Shown: positions 17,362-25,758, counted from the first letter of the stretch. The stretch is 64,000 nucleotides of DNA from CATOSP01 sp965204715 (GCA_965204715.1 OZ242009.1:3410001-3474000); one strand, 5' to 3'. The notes: generated by a model from the sequence alone, not told the origin. A program made the numbers and translations.

Positions 17362-18837
17362 ATGACCCGTTATTTGTGCGTCTCAATTACGTTCCTTGAC
17401 CCGCTCTTCCACGGTAAGGGTGATGGAGACGTATCTGAATGGCCACCTTCACCGATGCGGCTGTTCCAGGCGTTGCTGGCTGGCTCGCGAGCCGGCTGTC
17501 GAAACTCCCGCTGGTCTGTTGACGAATTAGACTCCCTGCGAGCCGCATTTCTATGGTTGGAGCGTCAGAAACCGCCGGTCATTCTCGCACCCGAATCGGA
17601 GATTGTATCTGCCTATAGCTTGGCTGTACCGAACAACGACAGCGACCAAGAATCCGACCGTCAGGAACGGCTCACTACTAAAGGCTTCCGTCCCCGGCAA
17701 ATTGCCCTTGAGAGCCGTGGGTGTGACTCCCCTGCGGTAGTCCATTACCTGTGGACCATTACGGAAGAAGACTGGCCCGCAGCCCAACAACACGCCGAGG
17801 TCTTGTGCGGAGAGGCCAAACATATGATGGCGCTGGGCTGGGGAATAGACCAGGTAGTGGGCTACGGCAAAATTCTAAAGGATACGGAAGTGGACCTTCT
17901 GGCCGGGGAAAGGTGGGAACCCTGGCCGAATGACCGGTCCGGCAACCACAAGTTGCGGGTACCAAAGAAGGGTTCGCTGAGAGCGCTCGAAGAAGTTTAC
18001 GAGTTGTTCCTTACAAGACTAGGCGGGGCGACTCCTAATCCCCGTCTTAGCCACAAGGGATTCGATACAGTAAAATACGTCGGAAGCGCTTCTTTCCCTT
18101 ACCGTCCGTATGCCGCATTCGAGCTGACCGAGGGTACCTCGTTTCGCCAAGAAGCAACGATCAAGGTTGCCGCCATGCTCCGCTCGCTGGCCTGCCGCAG
18201 TAAGAACCAGAGAGATTTTCGAGAGCAGTTCGGAGACGGGACAGAAGTCTATCTCGCTGGCCACGTCAACGGTGAGAAACATACCCCTCCCAGATTTTCT
18301 TACTTGCCCTTGCCAACGATTGGTCATCCTAATTCGGATGGCATGATTCGTCGCCTATTGATAGCAGAGCCGTACGGCGGCGACGGTTTCCGTGCCAGGT
18401 GGGCGGAGCGTAGGCTTGTAGGGCAAGTTCTGCGGGATATTGACCGAAACGAACGAGGACGCCTGCTCGAAATATCGGGAAGACGGTCAGATAATATGGT
18501 CAGCCGGTATGCGGGAGAGAGCCGAAACTGGTCGACTGTCACTCCAGTGATACTTCCGGGTTATGACGACGGCAAACTTGCCAAGGCAGAAAAACTGTTG
18601 CTTCAAGCCATTGAGCAAGCAGGACTTTCTATCAGTAGCATTGCAGACCTAACGGTACGAAAAGCACCATTCTGGCCTCGGTCACAACATCCGAAACACT
18701 ACCAGCGGCCAAGTTACCTCAGACACCTTCCTGGCTGGCATGTTAAGTTGACATTCCAGGAGCCGGCTTTGGGGCCTCTGTCCCTTGGCGCAGGCCGCCA
18801 TATCGGTCTAGGTCTTATGGCTAACTCGGAGGGGTGA
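17362..18837 (+). CDS. csb2: Csb2 (Cas5-Cas6 fusion, GSU0054 family)
   Basis: A 491-residue protein of the Csb2 family, in which a Cas5-like N-terminal half is followed by a Cas6-like half thought to cut pre-crRNA. The opening YLCVSITFLDPLFHGKGDG, then EWPPSPMRLFQALLAG, is characteristic. A glycine-rich end (LGPLSLGAGRHIGLGLM) matches the C-terminal RAMP G-loop. As the only candidate pre-crRNA nuclease here, it would process the array repeats. It is the last gene of the cas operon. The 202 bp after it hold no recognisable gene before PaREP1-like copy 3. Confidence 0.9.
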   Translation: MTRYLCVSITFLDPLFHGKGDGDVSEWPPSPMRLFQALLAGSRAGCRNSRWSVDELDSLRAAFLWLERQKPPVILAPESEIVSAYSLAVPNNDSDQESDRQERLTTKGFRPRQIALESRGCDSPAVVHYLWTITEEDWPAAQQHAEVLCGEAKHMMALGWGIDQVVGYGKILKDTEVDLLAGERWEPWPNDRSGNHKLRVPKKGSLRALEEVYELFLTRLGGATPNPRLSHKGFDTVKYVGSASFPYRPYAAFELTEGTSFRQEATIKVAAMLRSLACRSKNQRDFREQFGDGTEVYLAGHVNGEKHTPPRFSYLPLPTIGHPNSDGMIRRLLIAEPYGGDGFRARWAERRLVGQVLRDIDRNERGRLLEISGRRSDNMVSRYAGESRNWSTVTPVILPGYDDGKLAKAEKLLLQAIEQAGLSISSIADLTVRKAPFWPRSQHPKHYQRPSYLRHLPGWHVKLTFQEPALGPLSLGAGRHIGLGLMANSEG

Positions 18838-19039
18838 AGATCGCAAGCTGGATATGCGATTGACTGCCCTACTGTCTGGAAAGATCGTACGGTGGGCACA
18901 CGACAGATTCTCACAATGCCATCCAAATCTCAAAGATGGTACTGCCTACCGTCAAGTCAGGCCCATTGAAGTGGGCGATCTTCATATCGTGCCATTTGAT
19001 CACCTGGATGTGATGGTTGCTACCTGGTGTTGCTCTACG

Positions 19040-19408
19040 TTATGCAATGTCCGGCAACAGCCGCTCCACCCGGTCCACGAAAACGGCTACACGATACAAC
19101 CGCCGCTCAACCTCTTCATGGACCAGCACATCCTCGTAAAAGTTGCCATGCAAGGCATTTGCGCTATCGAATAAATCCTGCAATTCGGGGTCTCCAGTTT
19201 CCCGCACCAAGTCATGCGTCAGGCGAATCAGCACTGCATGGTGACGATGCTCCAATCTCCTTTCGCCGGCCACGGCCTTGACCATCTGGGCCGCAGCTCC
19301 CCAGCCCTTCTCCGATGCCTGGGTCAAGTCTCCAGCCTCCAGCTCCTTGAATGCCCTGGCCAGATACTCGCGGCTCCGCTCACGGTACGTCCGGGTCTGT
19401 TGGCTCAT
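19040..19408 (-). CDS. PaREP1/HEPN-like small helical protein, copy 3
   Basis: A 122-residue paralogue, nearly identical to copy 5. It shows QTRTYRERSREYLARAFKEL, ASEKGWGAAAQMVKAVA, RRLEHRHH, ENFYEDV-type sequence around residue 92 and a FVDRVERLLPDIA end. I start it at ATG 19408 rather than at the longer upstream frame. It lies 203 bp after csb2, in the opposite direction, so with copies 1 and 2 it brackets the CRISPR-Cas locus. A conserved promoter is 26 bp upstream. Function unknown. Confidence 0.72.
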   Translation of the reverse strand: MSQQTRTYRERSREYLARAFKELEAGDLTQASEKGWGAAAQMVKAVAGERRLEHRHHAVLIRLTHDLVRETGDPELQDLFDSANALHGNFYEDVLVHEEVERRLYRVAVFVDRVERLLPDIA

Positions 19409-19433
19409 CACGCACTTTCCTTTCAGACGCGCC

Positions 19434-19463
19434 ATTCTAGCCACAATAGCTTCAGCACAGCAA
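19434..19463 (-). promoter_or_regulatory. Conserved promoter of PaREP1-like copy 3
   Basis: On the minus strand TTGCTG and TAGAAT are separated by 18 bp. The same -10 and spacing occur before copies 4 and 5. Confidence 0.55.
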
Positions 19464-19610
19464 TTGTTTTACTTTGTTTTGCCCCACGCCCTATTTGTGG
19501 TCTAATGCCCTGCCACAGTTGAATTCCTTTCTCCAGTCCTTTGCCGCCATTTTACTCCTCCATCCTCTCCCTTTCCAAAATTCTGACGGACACCCAGTCA
19601 ATTCGACATG

Positions 19611-19639
19611 TTGACTTCCTTTGATAAAGGAATTATAGT
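19611..19639 (+). promoter_or_regulatory. Sigma70-type promoter of riboswitch 1 and the ABC operon
   Basis: TTGACT at 19611-19616 and TATAGT at 19634-19639 have the ideal 17-bp spacing, about 70 bp before the cobalamin riboswitch. It is the best promoter match in the window. Confidence 0.75.
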
Positions 19640-19708
19640 GCAATACTGCCTTGGTAGACTCGATGAAATCGGTCGTTGGGCGGCACATTAACAGTTAGAT
19701 ATTGCCTG

Positions 19709-19886
19709 TGGTTGGCCCCGACAAATGGGGCTCAAGAGGGAAGCCGGTGTGAGTCCGGCGCGGTCCCGCCACTGTAACTGGTGAGAGCTTCTCCACTCCT
19801 AACGGAATGAAGCCACTGGCCCATTGTATTCGGGCTGGGAAGGCGGAGAAGATCGTTATCAACCAGAAGCCAGGAGACCTGGCCCC
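19709..19886 (+). promoter_or_regulatory. Cobalamin riboswitch 1
   Basis: The B12-box core is clear: AGGGAAGCCGGTGTGAGTCC at 19756-19775, then the CCCGCCACTGTAACTGG segment, and the 3' element GAAGCCAGGAGACCTGGCC at 19866-19884. An intrinsic terminator follows, so binding of adenosylcobalamin or another corrinoid is expected to switch off transcription of the downstream transporter genes. Confidence 0.93.
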
Positions 19887-19940
19887 AGGCCTAGCTTAAC
19901 AGCCTTCGCGGAAAGGTTTAGGAGTGTTCTATCAACAAAG

Positions 19941-19967
19941 CCTGACCGAGAAGGTCAGGTTTTTTTG
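19941..19967 (+). terminator. Intrinsic terminator of riboswitch 1
   Basis: Stem CCTGACC/GGTCAGG with loop GAGAA is followed by seven T residues and extended by flanking A/T pairing. It lies 55 bp after the riboswitch and 48 bp before the first gene, as expected for a transcriptional off-switch. Confidence 0.88.
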
Positions 19968-20014
19968 TTGCCTATAACCAGGGCAGAATGATTCCCCAGA
20001 TTGGAGGCTACCGG

Positions 20015-21640
20015 ATGATGAGTTTCAACAGGTCCTTTATTGTGCTGCTGGCAACGTTAGTTTTAGCTATCACTGCCTGCGGTGGAGCGGCCACCGCTGT
20101 TCCAGCATCTACTCCCGCGTCAGTTGCTTCGTCACCTGCAACTCAACAGCCGTCAGGCGCAACCACTATGGAAGACAGAGGTTCTTCGACGTCCGAAGAA
20201 GTTACCCTAAGGGTGGGTACCGGCTTTCTCACCGCAATCGTGCCTCCGGTCAGGCACACGGCGGTAGCGATGGGCCTCGGAGAGACCTTATTCCGCCTGG
20301 GTGATGAGTACCGGCCAGTGCCATGGCTGGCCATCGAGGCAAAGCACCTGGATGAAAAAACCTGGGAAATTACCCTGCGGCAGGACGTAAAGTTTCACAA
20401 CGGAGTCGAGATGGACGCCGCAGCGGTCAAAGCTTCACTGGAACGGGCCTTCGCCGAGTCGGCATCGATCAAGGGCTTGCTTGATACGGCCAGTATTGAC
20501 GTAAAGGATGCTTATACCCTGACCATCGTGACCAACCGGCCGAGTCCCATCTTGCCGTCCCTGCTCACCGCGGGCAGGACGGCCATAGTGGAAGTTGGCG
20601 CTGTCCAATCCATGGGGGACGCCTTTAACGAAAAGCCCGTTCTTACCGGTCCCTTCAAAGTTGAGCGGTTCCAGCAAGGCAAGGAGTTGGTGGCGGTACG
20701 GTATGAAGACTATTGGGGCCCCCGCCCATTGGTGGACCGCCTGGTTGTCACACATATCCCGGACAACAACAGCCTGGTCCTGGCCCTGGAAGCCGGTGAC
20801 ATCGACATCGCCAGGGGCATTCCGCCGCACAGCGTCGAGCCTGTGAATGCTCACCCCGACCTGGTGGTGAGGCAACCCGCTCAGTTTCAACTCAATTTCA
20901 TGTTTCTGAACACTCAAAGGGAAATCATGAAGGACGTCAGGGTACGCCAAGCCATTTCTCATGCCATCGACCGGGAGGCCCTGGTCAAGGGGGTAATGTT
21001 GGGCCAGGCGGTACCCGCCGTAGGGCCCTTCCCTCCCAATTTCCTGAGGTGCGATGAGCTTCAGGGCCGTTCCTTCGACCCGGAGAAGAGCAGAGAACTC
21101 CTGGCTGCGGCCAGCTACGAGGACCAGGATGGCGACGGACTCCTGGAGAAAGATGGCCAGCCCCTGGAAATAACTCTGCTTACCTATGGGCAAGGCGGCT
21201 TTTTGCCCCCCATGGCGGAGGCGATCCAGGGCATGTTGAAGAACATCGGGATGAAGGTCACGATTCGGACCGTGGAACGGATTGACGCAGTCCTTGAGGA
21301 AGGAGACTGGGATGCCAGCATGTTCAACAACAACATGGTGCATACCGGCGACGCATATGGGACTCTCTTCAGTTTCGCCGACCCCAGCTCCTATCTCAAT
21401 AAGAGCAACTATCAGAATCCCCAGCTTGATGAAATCCTGGCTCAAATGTTCCCCCTGACCGACCGTGAGGAACGCCGGAGAGTGGGCTGCAGTGCCTCAC
21501 AGGTGATCATAGATGATGTGCCGGTGGTGCCGATCCTCCATCAGAATTATGACTACGGCGTATCCAGGGATGTCACGGGCTTTGACAATCCTTATCCCTT
21601 TTTCCTTTACCTGATCGACAGCTCGATAGGAAAACAATGA
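20015..21640 (+). CDS. ABC transporter substrate-binding lipoprotein, family 5 (peptide/nickel type)
   Basis: A 541-residue solute-binding protein. A signal peptide with lipobox LAITAC ends near residue 23, followed by a low-complexity Ala/Ser/Pro/Thr linker to about 60 and the family 5 fold (ETLFRLG, WEITLRQDVKFHNG, VRQAISHAIDREALVKG). The start is ATG 20015, seven bases after GGAGG, rather than ATG 19988. The upstream cobalamin riboswitch and the NikA-like fold suggest a corrinoid, cobalt or other metal chelate as ligand rather than peptides; this is inference from context. Two permease genes follow without gaps. No ATPase gene accompanies them. Confidence 0.9.
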   Translation: MMSFNRSFIVLLATLVLAITACGGAATAVPASTPASVASSPATQQPSGATTMEDRGSSTSEEVTLRVGTGFLTAIVPPVRHTAVAMGLGETLFRLGDEYRPVPWLAIEAKHLDEKTWEITLRQDVKFHNGVEMDAAAVKASLERAFAESASIKGLLDTASIDVKDAYTLTIVTNRPSPILPSLLTAGRTAIVEVGAVQSMGDAFNEKPVLTGPFKVERFQQGKELVAVRYEDYWGPRPLVDRLVVTHIPDNNSLVLALEAGDIDIARGIPPHSVEPVNAHPDLVVRQPAQFQLNFMFLNTQREIMKDVRVRQAISHAIDREALVKGVMLGQAVPAVGPFPPNFLRCDELQGRSFDPEKSRELLAAASYEDQDGDGLLEKDGQPLEITLLTYGQGGFLPPMAEAIQGMLKNIGMKVTIRTVERIDAVLEEGDWDASMFNNNMVHTGDAYGTLFSFADPSSYLNKSNYQNPQLDEILAQMFPLTDREERRRVGCSASQVIIDDVPVVPILHQNYDYGVSRDVTGFDNPYPFFLYLIDSSIGKQ

Positions 21641-21641
21641 T

Positions 21642-22589
21642 ATGCAGTCATACCTGGTGAGGCGGCTTCTAACCCTGCCAGTGCTGTTGCTGGGTATTTC
21701 CATCATCAGCTTTGCCTTGCTGAACCTGGCGCCGGGAGACCCGGCTTACAGCATTCTCAAGGATCGGAATTCCGGAGAGGAGCCTGCACCAGAGGACATA
21801 CTGGCATTGCGGAAGGAGCTGCGCCTGGATGACCCGGTGGTGGTGCGCTATGGGCGTTGGCTGCTTGGCGCGATGCAGGGTGACCTGGGAGTGTCGTATC
21901 GCGGAGGCCAGCCGATAATGAGGGAGTTGTGGCAGCGCCTCCCGGCCACGTTGATGCTGGCGGGGTCCGCCCTGTTGCTGGCAATCGTCGCGGGTATTCC
22001 TCTGGGCATCGCCGCGGCGCTGCGGCGTGCCTCATCAACGGACGGCCTCAGCCGGCTGCTGGCTTTGGTGGGCGCCGCGGTTCCCAGCTACGTACTGGCG
22101 CTGTTGCTGATGCTGGTGATTGGCGTGAAACTCAACTGGTTGCCAACCATAGGTTATGGGAGCCCCAAGCACCTGATATTACCGGCCATCGCGCTGGCTG
22201 CCGGCTCCAGCGCGCAACTGATGCGCTTGACCAGGGCCAGCATGCTGGAGGTGTTGCAGCAAGACTACGTGCGCACCGCCAGGGCCAAGGGCCTGAGTGA
22301 GCGGGTAGTTATCTGGATGCATGCCCTGAAAAACGCTTTGTTGCCGGTGGTCACCGTCCTGGGGATAAACCTGGGCCATCTCCTGGGAGGGACGGTAATT
22401 GTGGAGAGCATTTTCAGTTGGCCGGGGGTGGGTAAGTACGCCGTGGACTCAATCTTTCTGCGGGATTTCCCCGTGATCCAGGGTTTCGTCCTGTACATGG
22501 GCCTCATCTTCCTGCTGGTAAATCTGGCGGTGGATTTGTCCTACCGTTGGCTGGACCCCCGGCTCCATTTTGGCCGGCAGGCGGCCTGA
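21642..22589 (+). CDS. ABC transporter permease, DppB/NikB type
   Basis: An integral membrane subunit of 315 residues with about six membrane segments. The N-terminus YLVRRLLTLPVLLLGISIIS and the cytoplasmic loop DYVRTARAKGLSERVV, which contacts the ATPase, are typical of the family. It begins one base after the stop of the binding-protein gene and is certainly co-transcribed with it, so it too is under riboswitch 1. Confidence 0.92.
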   Translation: MQSYLVRRLLTLPVLLLGISIISFALLNLAPGDPAYSILKDRNSGEEPAPEDILALRKELRLDDPVVVRYGRWLLGAMQGDLGVSYRGGQPIMRELWQRLPATLMLAGSALLLAIVAGIPLGIAAALRRASSTDGLSRLLALVGAAVPSYVLALLLMLVIGVKLNWLPTIGYGSPKHLILPAIALAAGSSAQLMRLTRASMLEVLQQDYVRTARAKGLSERVVIWMHALKNALLPVVTVLGINLGHLLGGTVIVESIFSWPGVGKYAVDSIFLRDFPVIQGFVLYMGLIFLLVNLAVDLSYRWLDPRLHFGRQAA

Positions 22590-22600
22590 AGGGTTGAGCA

Positions 22601-23482
22601 TTGAATAATTCGCTCTCAAGAATTGGGCGACTGACAGCGCCACTCCTGGCGATGCCCCCTCGTCTTCGGCTCTTCTTGAGGGATCCAGCGACAGTGCTGG
22701 GCCTGACTATCGTTGCTGTTGCGGCGATAGCAGCCCTGGCTGCCCCGGCTCTTGCTCCCCATGACCCCACTGAGGTTATGCTGGAAAATCGGTTGCTTGC
22801 GCCGGACAGCGTCTTTCCTCTAGGCACCGACAATCTGGGAAGAGACGAGCTGAGCCGGTTGCTGTATGGGGCGCGAACAACTCTCAGGACTGCCAGCGTG
22901 ATACTGGTGGTAGTGATGGCTATCGCCTTGATTGTGGGTACCCTTTCCGGCTACTACGGCGGCTGGCTGGATACCCTTTTGATGGGGCTGGTGGACCTGC
23001 TGCTGGCCTTTCCCAGCTTGATCCTGGCCGTCGCCATCGCGGGGACCCTGGGCCCCAGCCTGATGAATGTGATGATCGCCATGGCCGCCGTATGGTGGGC
23101 CAGCTACGCCCGCTTAATCCGGGGTATGGTGCTCTCGGTGCGGCAGCGGGAGTTTGTGGAAGCCGCCCGGGCCATCGGGGCCAGCGATACCCGGATTATG
23201 GGGTTCCATATTTTGAGGAACATCCTGGGGCCGGTGGTGGTGCTGGCCACCCTGGACATGGGATGGATCATTTTGGGCATCTCCGGGCTGAACTTTCTGG
23301 GTCTGGGAGCCCAGCCGCCCACCCCGGAATGGGGAGCGATGTTGAACGATGGACGTCCCTTCCTGCGAACAGCGCCCCAGTTGATGTTATACCCCGGCGT
23401 TGCCATTTTTCTAACAGTGCTGGGTTTCAACCTTCTGGGGGATGGTCTACGAGATGTACTGGACCCCACCAGTGTCCCGTAA
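22601..23482 (+). CDS. ABC transporter permease, DppC/NikC type
   Basis: The second permease, 293 residues, starting at TTG 22601. It shows GTDNLGRDELSRLLYGARTT near residue 70 and the loop EFVEAARAIGASDTRIMGFH near 186, both family hallmarks, with GAQPPTPEWGAML near the end. It should pair with the upstream permease. In most loci two ATPase genes follow. Here the next element is a second cobalamin riboswitch 75 bp downstream, so the ATPase must be supplied elsewhere or shared. Confidence 0.92.
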   Translation: MNNSLSRIGRLTAPLLAMPPRLRLFLRDPATVLGLTIVAVAAIAALAAPALAPHDPTEVMLENRLLAPDSVFPLGTDNLGRDELSRLLYGARTTLRTASVILVVVMAIALIVGTLSGYYGGWLDTLLMGLVDLLLAFPSLILAVAIAGTLGPSLMNVMIAMAAVWWASYARLIRGMVLSVRQREFVEAARAIGASDTRIMGFHILRNILGPVVVLATLDMGWIILGISGLNFLGLGAQPPTPEWGAMLNDGRPFLRTAPQLMLYPGVAIFLTVLGFNLLGDGLRDVLDPTSVP

Positions 23483-23555
23483 CCAGAGCACGCCGGCAAA
23501 AGTGGGCCGCGCCGGCCGGGATTTGGCCGCCGGTCCTGGTCCAGACAAAGGGCTT

Positions 23556-23715
23556 GGGGTCCTGGTTGGTGACGCCGGGGGGGAGCCGGTGAGAATCCGG
23601 CTCAGTCGCGCCACTGTACCTGGCAAGTCCACTCTCTTCGCAACGGTGCGGAGCCATTGGCCTGTTGCGGACTGGGAAGTTGGAGCGGGCGGCCAGGAGC
23701 CGGTAGACCCGCCTT
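23556..23715 (+). promoter_or_regulatory. Cobalamin riboswitch 2
   Basis: A second B12-box core: GAGCCGGTGAGAATCCGGC near 23583-23601, GCGCCACTGTACCTGG at 23608-23623, and a 3' element GGCCAGGAGCCGGTAGACCC at 23691-23710. It differs from riboswitch 1 in the 3' element and is followed by a CCCGA/TCGGG hairpin at 23774-23792 without a T-run, so control may be translational. It sits between the permease gene and the FhuF-like gene. Confidence 0.85.
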
Positions 23716-23817
23716 CGGGTGTGCCTTGAAAACGCTTCGCGGAAGGGCGGAGGCAGCAGAACTTGAACAAAATCCCGACCGGATAAATCGGGCTTCGTTG
23801 TTGAGAGGTGAAGAGCA

Positions 23818-24645
23818 ATGTCCATGGCTAAACATCCTTTAATCCACAGTCTGTGGGAAGCTGGAGAGCTGGACCCCTATTTCGATATGCCGGTATCTGA
23901 CGTTAACGAGACCGGCTGGAGCCCGTCTGCCACCCTGTTCCAGGCAGAGGATACCAGTTTGCGTGAACTGGTGATGAGCTACGGTTACGCAAGATGGGGG
24001 GCTACCAACAACCACGTTGCTGCCTCAGCCTTCATCGTGGCCTACCTCACACGATTTATCTATCCGATGGTCGGCCAGTATGTACTGAGAAGGAGGGTCC
24101 CCAGGGTGACTCTCGAAAACTTGGCCTTTCATCGCACCGATGGCCGTATCGATGCAACTGGACTGAGGCGCCCGCAGTTCGCCGTCCTTCCCGATGACCC
24201 GGCGGCCGGTCACCCTGACGCAGAAGTCCTGCACAGCGAGACCGACCTGTACCGGCGGCTCAAGGACTGGGCCTTCAAGTCCAATGTGGAAATTGTGATT
24301 GAGGCCCTGTGCCGCTCCGTCCCCGCCAGCGCTATGGTCTCCCAAAACGCGGTAGCCGCTTCGTGTGCCCAGGCCCTGCACCGGCTTTACAGGCACGTCG
24401 AAGACAAGAGCCTGGTACTCAGGGATGCCGAGACTTTCTTCGGAGACCCGTCATCTCTGATTTACCGCCAGGTCAGTATGGAAGTCATCGAGCATGAAGG
24501 GAAGAGCGGGTTCTTTGCCAGGCGGGCTGGATGTTGCCTGGTCTGGCGCACCAGAGAGGACAATATGTACTGCTCCAACTGCATCCTTCGCCCCAGGGAA
24601 GAACAGACCCGCCGGTTTAAGGAGATGCTGAAGAGAATCAACTAA
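23818..24645 (+). CDS. FhuF-like Fe-S reductase under cobalamin control
   Basis: A 275-residue protein. The C-terminus (residues 236-258) has Cys-Cys, 11 residues, Cys, 2 residues, Cys, in RAGCCLVWRTRED followed by MYCSNCILRP. This is close to the CC-x10-C-x2-C [2Fe-2S] motif of FhuF, which reduces ferric iron in siderophores. The N-terminal part is helical, as in that family. No signal peptide is seen, so it is cytoplasmic. The start ATG 23818 follows a purine-rich GAGAGGTGAAGAG. The cobalamin riboswitch just upstream suggests it acts on a corrinoid, for example reducing Co(III) after uptake, rather than on a siderophore. That role is inference. Confidence 0.72.
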   Translation: MSMAKHPLIHSLWEAGELDPYFDMPVSDVNETGWSPSATLFQAEDTSLRELVMSYGYARWGATNNHVAASAFIVAYLTRFIYPMVGQYVLRRRVPRVTLENLAFHRTDGRIDATGLRRPQFAVLPDDPAAGHPDAEVLHSETDLYRRLKDWAFKSNVEIVIEALCRSVPASAMVSQNAVAASCAQALHRLYRHVEDKSLVLRDAETFFGDPSSLIYRQVSMEVIEHEGKSGFFARRAGCCLVWRTREDNMYCSNCILRPREEQTRRFKEMLKRIN

Positions 24646-24874
24646 CAGGAAACCGATGGGACACTCATAAATGCCTGACAGGTTGGATTTCTCCTTGGTA
24701 GAGGGCGACCGGTCTGCGGTTGCACAGGCTGCGGGAGGTCTCCTACTAGAGTGCATGGTCAAGTTTGGAGCCACCAAGTACGCGTCGGCCAACCGCCCCC
24801 TGTCAGGGAGTAGCAAAGCACCTGATCATATATCCTCGAAGGTCCCGAACTTAAAAATCGCGATCCGGTGGCTT

Positions 24875-25009
24875 TTACCATTTCCCGCACCAGCCATAGC
24901 GCTGGTTTTGCGGTCGATCAGCCATTTCCGCCAGCACGGCGAACTCCCGCGAGGACAGGTTTCCCAGGACGCTGTGAGGCTCTCGCCGTTTTATAACCTG
25001 CACATCGGG
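24875..25009 (-). pseudogene. IS3-family transposase C-terminal remnant
   Basis: A 44-codon open stretch reads REPHSVLGNLSSREFAVLAE, matching the end of IS3-type integrase-core transposases (RPHSALGxLSPREF). It ends at a stop at 24875-24877 and is cut off by an in-frame stop at 25010-25012, directly beside PaREP1-like copy 4. Nothing recognisable lies between the FhuF-like gene and this remnant; a plus-strand frame from 24671 matches no family I know. Confidence 0.55.
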
Positions 25010-25013
25010 TTAA

Positions 25014-25424
25014 CTATGTTCCCGGCGCGTTTCTTTGCATTGCATCAAAAGTGTTGTCTCCTTCGTCATCCAGCAACCGCTCCAGCCGCTCCACAAATTG
25101 CTCGACACTCCGCAGACGCCATTCCACCTCTTCACCATACAGCGTGCCCTCGTAGAAATTACCATGCAAACGGTGGGCAGCATCAAACATGCCCCCTACC
25201 ACCTGACTACCAAGCTCTTGCTCCAGGTCATCAGCCATCTGGAGCAGGAGGGCATGACTGGAATGCGGCCTGCCCCGCACATCAGCTACGGCCTTGACCA
25301 TCTGGGCCGCAGCTCCCCAACCCTTCTCCGACGCCTGGGACAAGTCTCCGGCCTCCAGTTCCCTGAATGCCTTGGCCAGATACTCGCGGCTCCGCTCACG
25401 GTAAGTCTGGACCTGTTGGCTCAT
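25014..25424 (-). CDS. PaREP1/HEPN-like small helical protein, copy 4
   Basis: A 136-residue paralogue with QQVQTYRERSREYLAKAF, ASEKGWGAAAQMVKAVA and RGRPHSSH, and a longer, altered C-terminus (LLDDEGDNTFDAMQRNAPGT) that runs towards a transposase remnant. The start is ATG 25424, after AAGGAAGG. Upstream similarity to copies 3 and 5 stops abruptly at about 25485, where transposase-derived sequence follows, so an insertion or deletion has cut this repeat unit. Confidence 0.7.
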   Translation of the reverse strand: MSQQVQTYRERSREYLAKAFRELEAGDLSQASEKGWGAAAQMVKAVADVRGRPHSSHALLLQMADDLEQELGSQVVGGMFDAAHRLHGNFYEGTLYGEEVEWRLRSVEQFVERLERLLDDEGDNTFDAMQRNAPGT

Positions 25425-25449
25425 CACGCACCTTCCTTCCAGATGCGCC

Positions 25450-25479
25450 ATTCTAGCCACAATAGCTTCAGCAAGGCAA
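25450..25479 (-). promoter_or_regulatory. Conserved promoter of PaREP1-like copy 4
   Basis: On the minus strand TTGCCT and TAGAAT are spaced by 18 bp, as in copies 3 and 5. Confidence 0.5.
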
Positions 25480-25584
25480 TTGTTTGAGAAAATTGCGAAA
25501 CTCACCGGCGATATGGGAACGGGTCAACCCGGTGGCGGAAAACGAATATCAGAAATCCCGAATTCCCGGCATTCTGTCTCCCCC

Positions 25585-25758
25585 CTAGACTCGGCCAGGG
25601 ACAATGCGGCAGACCACGCATATGAAGTCATACTTCGACTCATAGTAGGCCATCTCGGCGCTGAAGCGCTTCCCACACCTGCGGCAATGCTGCGGGCGAA
25701 TCGTGTATATCAGCCGTTTGACCCAGAAGTGGATGCCGACCAACGTCAGGAAGGCCAC
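25585..25758 (-). CDS. Possible small membrane/zinc-ribbon protein
   Basis: A 57-codon frame from GTG 25758 begins with a hydrophobic stretch (AFLTLVGIHFWVKRLIYTI) and then has two CxxC pairs (HCRRCGKRF and FICVVC), a zinc-ribbon pattern. It overlaps no convincing gene on the other strand. No family is recognised and there is no strong ribosome site, so it may be a fragment of a longer lost gene. Confidence 0.25.
   Translation of the reverse strand: MAFLTLVGIHFWVKRLIYTIRPQHCRRCGKRFSAEMAYYESKYDFICVVCRIVPGRV

Larger units (their letters stand above)
19007..19516. repeat. Dispersed repeat unit A (about 510 bp) carrying PaREP1-like copy 3
   Basis: Nearly the same sequence is at 32859-33385. The unit opens with GATGTGATGGTTG and closes with TAATGCCCTGCCAC. 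Similarity covers the gene, its promoter region and both flanks, and stops sharply at both ends. No terminal inverted repeats were found. Confidence 0.8.

Noticed and set aside
18854..19174. Plus-strand ORF after csb2 as a possible extra cas gene
   Set aside because: No Cas motif is seen, and its 3' part is antisense to PaREP1-like copy 3 and its flank.
19491..19688. Minus-strand 65-codon ORF before riboswitch 1
   Set aside because: It overlaps a strong plus-strand promoter and repeat-unit flank and has no recognisable motif.
24671..25297. Plus-strand ORF of 208 codons after the FhuF-like gene
   Set aside because: Its second half is antisense to a transposase remnant and PaREP1-like copy 4, and the first half matches no family; not supported as a gene.
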